A DNA stretch of 64,000 nucleotides from Prosopocoilus inquinatus. Lineage: Eukaryota > Arthropoda > Insecta > Coleoptera > Lucanidae. Positions 58,794 through 64,000 of the stretch are shown here, in pieces (position 1 is the first letter of the stretch; the number at the start of each line of letters is the position of its first letter). The notes under the pieces are model-generated. The model did no database searches. It worked only from the letters and a program-made list of their open reading frames with translations, and was not told where the DNA came from. The position numbers and the translations under genes are program-made. The stretch covers positions 42,439,001 through 42,503,000 of the forward strand of contig CM069876.1 of assembly GCA_036172665.1 (NCBI GenBank), read 5' to 3'.

Positions 58794-59057
58794 AGAGATC
58801 GGAATCACATATTTTCACGTCATCCATAACTGAGCAGAGACCTTTTTTTAAGGAAAAGTATACTAATTATTCTTTCAATCGTTTTCATTACGTCAGGATC
58901 AGCCATGGAATTATTTGGACATCGCCATGGTTACGCTATAATGTATATCGCTTTACGAAGACCAATGAGCTACCCCGCGCATTGTTTAGCCATGGCCATG
59001 GCCCGAAACATCCAAAGTACGATCATGATGACGTCAAAATACGTTATTCCGATCTCT
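58794..59057. mobile_element. CRE-ended MITE, copy 3
   Basis: Begins AGAGATCGGAATCACATATT and CACGTCATCC, and ends GATGACGTCAAAATACGTTA followed by CCGATCTCT. Between the ends are four CCATGG sites in GCCATGG-type words. Sequence between the copies is duplicated as well, giving a tandem period of about 380-440 bp. Confidence 0.55.
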
Positions 59058-59569
59058 GTTTGTTACAGTAGGTAACAACTTTTTATTGTTTATGACAAAA
59101 TTATAAATTGTAATAATCTTTTGCAAAAAAAAAAATTCAACCGTTTGTAACTTATACCTCAAAACGTTCGTGATACGTTCGTATTCTCGATCTAACTGCA
59201 GAATCCAAATCGTCACCAATCCAATAAGTGACCTTGATATCTGGACTTCCAAACTGATGCGGACAGATCCAAGTAAACACGGATTTCTCACCTCATAAAC
59301 TTTTGTTTAAGTAATCAATATCACGTCTTTTCCTCGTTACCGACCAACAAACAATAACAGTATCATCTGCATAATATTGTTTGACATTGTTTTCAAATCT
59401 GTCTTACAGAAAACCCAAACACAAGTTACCTTTAACTTTCGGTTTATTTCCATAGAGTGGGTTACAATTGTGATGATAACAGTTCTTCTTATGGCAATAA
59501 ACTAAACGTTAAAGTTAGTTTAAAAAGAGGGTTCTGGGATCAATATATCAATACTGATTTAAACAAAAT

Positions 59570-59690
59570 AATGTAAACTTAGTTTAACTTAATTTAAACT
59601 TTGTTTAAACTTAGTTTAAACTTTGTACAAACCAGTATTAGTAAATCGACCAGTTTAAGCTAAGTTTACATTTAAACTTAGTTTATATGG
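59570..59690. repeat. TTTAAACTTAGT simple repeat
   Basis: About seven degenerate copies of TTTAAACTTAGT or its reverse complement, partly self-complementary. Confidence 0.6.
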
Positions 59691-62539
59691 AATTTAGAAT
59701 AACAGATGTTTTTCAATTCTGAAAGACCAAGGACAACAGGATCAAGGATCACAAAAATTAAAATCAACAGCTGAATTGGGATCAATCACGTGAACTGGAG
59801 TTCAAAACTTAATCCAAATAAAACCTTTTTCTGTGATTGATCATTTTTGAATCCAGTTAACTGCTCGTTAATTATCATAATTGCAAGAAGAAAAAAGCTT
59901 TCGCTAATTATAATTTGAATTGTACTGTATCACACGTACTTACATGAAATTCTAAAGTTATATCAAATCGCAGTTTCTTTTCAAGTTTTATTATTAAAAC
60001 CGCGCCATGTTTTATTAATGTAACCATAGTAACTCGTGCAAATACGATTTACGTAGCAACGCTAATTACTGCACGTTTTATTATTTCATTGTTACATATT
60101 TATCACGCACGTGCTTTATACTATTCGCTTCAAGTTAACAGATCACGAAACCAATTTATTTGAGAATCGAAACTATTTTTTTTTGTATTCGCTCTCTAAA
60201 ACGAGTATTTTGTAAAATTAAAAATTCATCTTTTTAAGGACGAGGCGACGAAGAAGCCGAGTCTTTAATAAAGATGATTCGTTGTCTGAAACTTTATTTT
60301 GCGCATTTGATGGTTATTAAGATCGCAATTTTATAGTTAGATTTTATTGCAGCCTTCCCAAATATTTATTATCTGTCTCCGGATGAGAAATAAATTTATT
60401 ATGCGGTTGGTTGTATTTTCTCAAGTGTGACGGAGACCTTAATTCTCTAACTGGGTTATTATATTTAGGAAGCCACTTTTGATTTAATCTTGGAAACGAA
60501 GCCACTTTTTTTAAGCCGCCAGGATCTTCGCCGATATCTCTCGTAAACTTCAGATAAAGCTCGCGTTTCGGAGAAAAACTCGCTGATCTTTAATCTGTTT
60601 ACTCGTCCTAGATTACACTCTACAAAATTGCAACAGCTCATTATCTCCATGTTGTTGTGAGCAAACATGTGCATAAATCAAACCCGAATTTTATATGTGT
60701 AAAGGTGAATGAATGAATAATTTATGGGGTACACATTGATATCACAAGATAAGTGATATCACCTCGAGTTTCGTTCATTTTGTTTTATTTTATTTTATTT
60801 TTTTTAATTTTTTAAAAAATCCTCCTCTCCTGAAACTAAAGATTGAGTGAGTTGGCTTTTAAGTCGCAGTTTGCGAAACGTTTCTGCTTCTATTAATACG
60901 CGCACCAGTCCTAAACATATTGTATGGCCCGTTCAAATTAGAACGATCAACAAGGAAGACGAAGAAGACCGATTTTACGAAGGTTAATCGCAGCTCATCG
61001 AATGGCTATTTGCATTTTTGGTTCTCGGCTCCGCCTCGCACTTTCGCGCTACGCACACATTTTCTAATTATGCGATAACGAGCCTTCACGGCCAACTCAA
61101 TTAATTCGGTGCACTGAAATTTCTCATAATTCAGCTAATCAACTGAAAGTACTATTAAGCGGCAGTTTATGAAACACACGTGCAGCCGAGGCGGGATCGG
61201 GATCGGGATCGTTTGAGGCAGTGTTTTCCAGTTCAACACAGAACACAGAACGAATACTTTTAGAATGCTTCAGGAGTTCTTGCACAGAACAGATCAGACC
61301 TGTCTTAGAACCGTCAGAGCAGGCCTGTATTGCAATCGTCAGATCAGAACCGCCAGGAGCATGCGCACAAGTAGAAAAAAAGCTTTGGATGGTTTTGTAA
61401 CGCGCATGCTCCAGACGATTCTAGAAATGTCCTCGCGAGAACTCGAACAAGTCCACAGCCTGCAAGAAACGAAAATGTCTTTTATTTAATACTTCATGAA
61501 CGCCTTGATTCCTTGATCTAATCAACAATAGATTTATTCCAACTGTAAATAGTTAAAAATCGTCAAATCATTGCAACTGTCATAATTAATCAGTGAGCTA
61601 ACTGCTTCTAATGGTTTTAGTTTGGTCAGCGCAATCATTTATTTGGTTTTGATGACTTTCTAAATCCATTGAAGTTAATCTTATTCCTCAGTTTCCAATA
61701 ACCTGCAGAATTCAAAAGTCTTTTATACTTTTCATGACCATGCGTTTCTGTCGATGGCAAAATGTTTTCTTCTTGTTAATTTATTAAAGGGCGAGGACCA
61801 ATGAGTCTAATGTTATCGTTAGCTTCGGCCTTTACACGTTTGAAAATCGCGTCTAGTTGTCACTTATTCGGTCAGGCTTGCTAGTAAATCCACATAACAA
61901 AGTGTACAGGCCTTAATGTACTCCCCTGCTGAAAGAAACTTCCCAAGGAAAACGCACAATCATCTCTACGTAAATGAATATTTCGAGATTAAAAAGAATC
62001 AAAGATGTTTCGTTCATGAAACTAACAGTTTCTTTGAAATGATTTTTACTTACAATGTTGAAAGGCAAGAAATTAGGCTCAAAAATCGGCTGTGCGAATG
62101 TGGCGACTTAAACCATTGGTTTACAATACAGATATAATAAAATTTACGGTAAAGTTCCTAACAATTGTAAACTGCTTCTGTAATTAACTTTAAGAAAAAA
62201 TAATCGTTGAGTTTCTCCGTGCTATTTGTATCAAAATTTTTAACTTGAAATGAAAAGCCGAGTGGTCACGTGTTTTAAGGACTACTTATCTGCTTGACAA
62301 TGTTTTTTGAGACGAAATAATTCTTTGTATTATTGGCACGGCCATTTTAAGTTAAGAAAAAGTTGCATATACGGCTTTCCTCCGTGGGTGTCTGGCGAAA
62401 AAGTATGTCCCTTTCCCATGTCCACCAGGTTTGTTCCTCAATCAGTATGTATGATAGAATTTGACGTGGCAATAAAATCGTCCATAAATTCACAAGTTAT
62501 TGCAGAGGGAAAAGCCAGCCTGAATCGTAAAAAATGAGC
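59691..62539. other. Mostly unique; paired GCATGCGC-type sites near 61360-61412
   Basis: GGAGCATGCGCA (61357) and GCGCATGCTCC (61402) face each other across about 45 bp and resemble NRF-1/Ewg-type sites or hairpin arms. A GGGATC triplet repeat lies at 61194-61212. No gene is supported. Confidence 0.35.
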
Positions 62540-63050
62540 CTCAGGTTAACCACGCCTGTTACTAATTTTTCATCCCTTTAAGCGTGCCAGCTAATAACAA
62601 ATTGGATGCCCAAATCTGCTCCGGAAGCTACAAATCTGAAGAATGCGCCACCGGGAGTTGGCCAGGGAAGATATTCATTCATTGACTCACCCATTCTTCT
62701 TGGATTTTTGATAAGCCACATCATCAACCATCAGATCCCGTGAGATCCTTCAAATCAGAACACTTCCTTCAATGAATTAGTCCGCCTGGATGGTAAAAAA
62801 AGGAGACTCACCTAACCCACGCCATTTTCATCCCTGAGCATGCAATACTAATTAACAGATTGGTTAGTACGAGTGCCCAAATCCGCCCCAGAAGCTTAAC
62901 ATTTGATCAAGCCAACACCAGGAGTTGGCCAGGGAAGACATTCATTCTTAATCACACTCCTTCCCTCTTGGTTTCTTGGTGAGCCATGTCATCAACCATC
63001 ACATCCTTCAAAATTCTTCGAATCAATAAACTTCTTTCATTCCCTTAATT
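62540..63050. repeat. Two-copy tandem duplication, about 260 bp
   Basis: Shared: AGCCTCAGGTTAACC/GACTCACCTAACCC, ACGCCATTTTCATCCCT-type, GTGCCCAAATCYGC, GAAGCTA, CCAGGAGTTGGCCAGGGAAG, ATTCATTC, TTCTTGGTKAGCCA and ATCATCAACCATCA. Confidence 0.7.
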
Positions 63051-63097
63051 TCCTATGAATTACGAGTATGTTATAGGTTATTATGCACATTGAACCA

Positions 63098-63120
63098 TCT
63101 CTCTCTCTCTCTCTCTCTCT
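63098..63120. repeat. (CT)n microsatellite
   Basis: An uninterrupted run of about eleven CT dinucleotides. Confidence 0.9.
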
Positions 63121-63133
63121 GATGTTCTTTTCC

Positions 63134-64000
63134 ATTACGCCTCGCCATCTCTCTCTCGTCTTCCTCTGTTTATGGGTGTAACGAAATGATTTTGTCAATC
63201 TTCTAACGGTTTCATTTTCATTTCCTAACCGACCTTACTTATTTGTTTCTTTTCGCTTCCTTTCTCTATCCTTTGTTACATTTGGTTCTAATAAAGTAAT
63301 TTTTTATTATTATTAAAAAACAAAATACAATTGCTACCATATTTTCTAGGAATTGTTGTTGCAATTTGTGGTGAGGTGTTTGGCTGCTTTCGTTGTTAAT
63401 TTTTTTTTTCTTCCAACCCAATACTTTATCTATTTTTTATCCTCTTCTATTTCGTCTTGGCTTTCCTTCTCGATCTTTTGTTGAGATCTTCATTATTGTT
63501 TTTTTTTTTGCGCTAATCTCTTTCATTTACTTTTCCGCTTCGTCTTGTCACCTATTTCTCGATCTTCCTCCATTTGTGGATATCATGGAACTATTTTATC
63601 ATTCTTCCATCAGTTTTATTTTCATTGGATGTCTTATTCAACAAGCCTTATTTTTCTCTTCTTTCTCTCCAACTTTTGTTACATTTAGTTGTGATTAAAG
63701 TCATTTATTTATTATTATTAAGTAATTTCATTTTTTTATTATTAATTGAAGTTGATTCCTGTCCGATGAAAATTGTAAGTACAAAGTTTTCTTAATCCTG
63801 AACCGGACAGAAATATGATGGGAAACACACTCAGCGTTTCGCCATAGATTTATAGCTTCGTCAGCGAAACGTTGAGTGTGTTTTTAATTATTATTAAAAA
63901 AGCGAAAAATAATTACTATCACAATTTGCTTGGAATTGCTGTTAGTCTTGGCTGCGTTCGTTATTGATTCTTTTTTGGCTTTCCCGCTCATTACTTCATC
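63134..64000. repeat. Tandem duplication running to the window edge
   Basis: CTCGTCTTCCTC, GATTTTGTCAATCTTCTAACGG-like, TTTCATTTTCATT, CTTTCTCT-TTTGTTACATTT and TTATTATTATTAA recur at about 63150-63320 and 63550-63720. GGAATTGTTGTTGCAATTTG at 63350 is echoed by AATTTGCTTGGAATTGCTGT near 63925. The SINE-tail hairpin has inserted in the second unit, and the array continues beyond the window. Confidence 0.5.
63735..63885. repeat. Second copy of the SINE tail plus hairpin
   Basis: A SINE-type tail (63737-63782, ending ATTGTAAGTA) leads into AACCGGACAGAAATATGATGG and then a 20-bp hairpin arm (63823-63842) that pairs with 63864-63883 with one mismatch. The loop holds TCGTCA. It aligns to the 29467-29607 hairpin on the same strand, but here the tail is on the left side, while at 29.6 kb it is on the right. 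It sits inside the tandemly duplicated block at 63.1-64 kb. Confidence 0.5.

Noticed and set aside
63823..63883. Canonical hammerhead ribozyme in the 63.8-kb hairpin
   Set aside because: CTGACGA and GAAA are present on the minus strand, but the cleavage-site base would be G and the long hairpin arms compete with stems I and III, so the canonical fold is not supported.
1..64000. CRISPR arrays, bacterial operons, integrases or phage genes
   Set aside because: Nothing of the kind is present; the composition and repeat types are those of a eukaryotic nuclear genome.

Overview
This window looks like a stretch of a eukaryotic, most likely insect, nuclear genome. It is very AT-rich, has no operon-like gene packing, almost no long open reading frames, and is crowded with short inverted-repeat (MITE-type) elements, tRNA-derived SINE pieces and local tandem duplications. 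The one complete protein gene is an arthropod-style Ly6/three-finger protein, which fits an insect. I cannot name the species or order from the sequence.

Only two protein-coding regions can be supported. A complete single-exon gene on the minus strand at 50067-50537 encodes a 156-residue secreted, probably GPI-anchored Ly6 protein. A short minus-strand exon at 27792-27999 has an in-frame stop just upstream of its start, ends at a good splice donor, and encodes a proline-rich then Q/W-rich N-terminus. The rest of that gene is not visible. A decayed C-terminal scrap of a non-LTR retrotransposon reading frame lies at about 41224-41363.

Layout: 0-4.3 kb holds two hammerhead-ribozyme-like motifs (1.4 and 2.5 kb), a degenerate tandem array and two MITEs. 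4.3-11.8 kb is mostly unique sequence with GC-richer islands and a third hammerhead-like motif (8.75 kb). 11.8-17.3 kb is a succession of two- to four-copy tandem duplications. 17.3-28 kb has a very long palindrome (20.9-21.1 kb), tandem arrays at 22.5 and 24.7-25.7 kb, and the coding exon. 28.5-30.6 kb is a nest of inverted-repeat elements around a tRNA-SINE. 30.6-34 kb is AT-rich and nearly featureless. 34-41 kb contains four tandem arrays, including an approximately 140-bp satellite of about 11 units, and several MITEs. 41-47.7 kb is mostly unique with one 583-bp inverted-repeat element. 47.7-53.4 kb holds the Ly6 gene between two copies of one repeat family in opposite orientation. 53.4-64 kb holds a roughly 970-bp element with terminal inverted repeats, a three-copy MITE array with CRE-like ends, and more tandem duplications.

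Two things stand out. Several dispersed minus-strand motifs keep the core of a self-cleaving hammerhead ribozyme (CTGAnGA, a stem, GAAA, a tiny stem III), as known from Penelope-like retroelements and animal retrozymes. Long-period, low-copy tandem duplications occur in at least 15 separate places, which suggests an active local duplication process in this genome. All repeat boundaries below were found by eye and are approximate unless stated otherwise.
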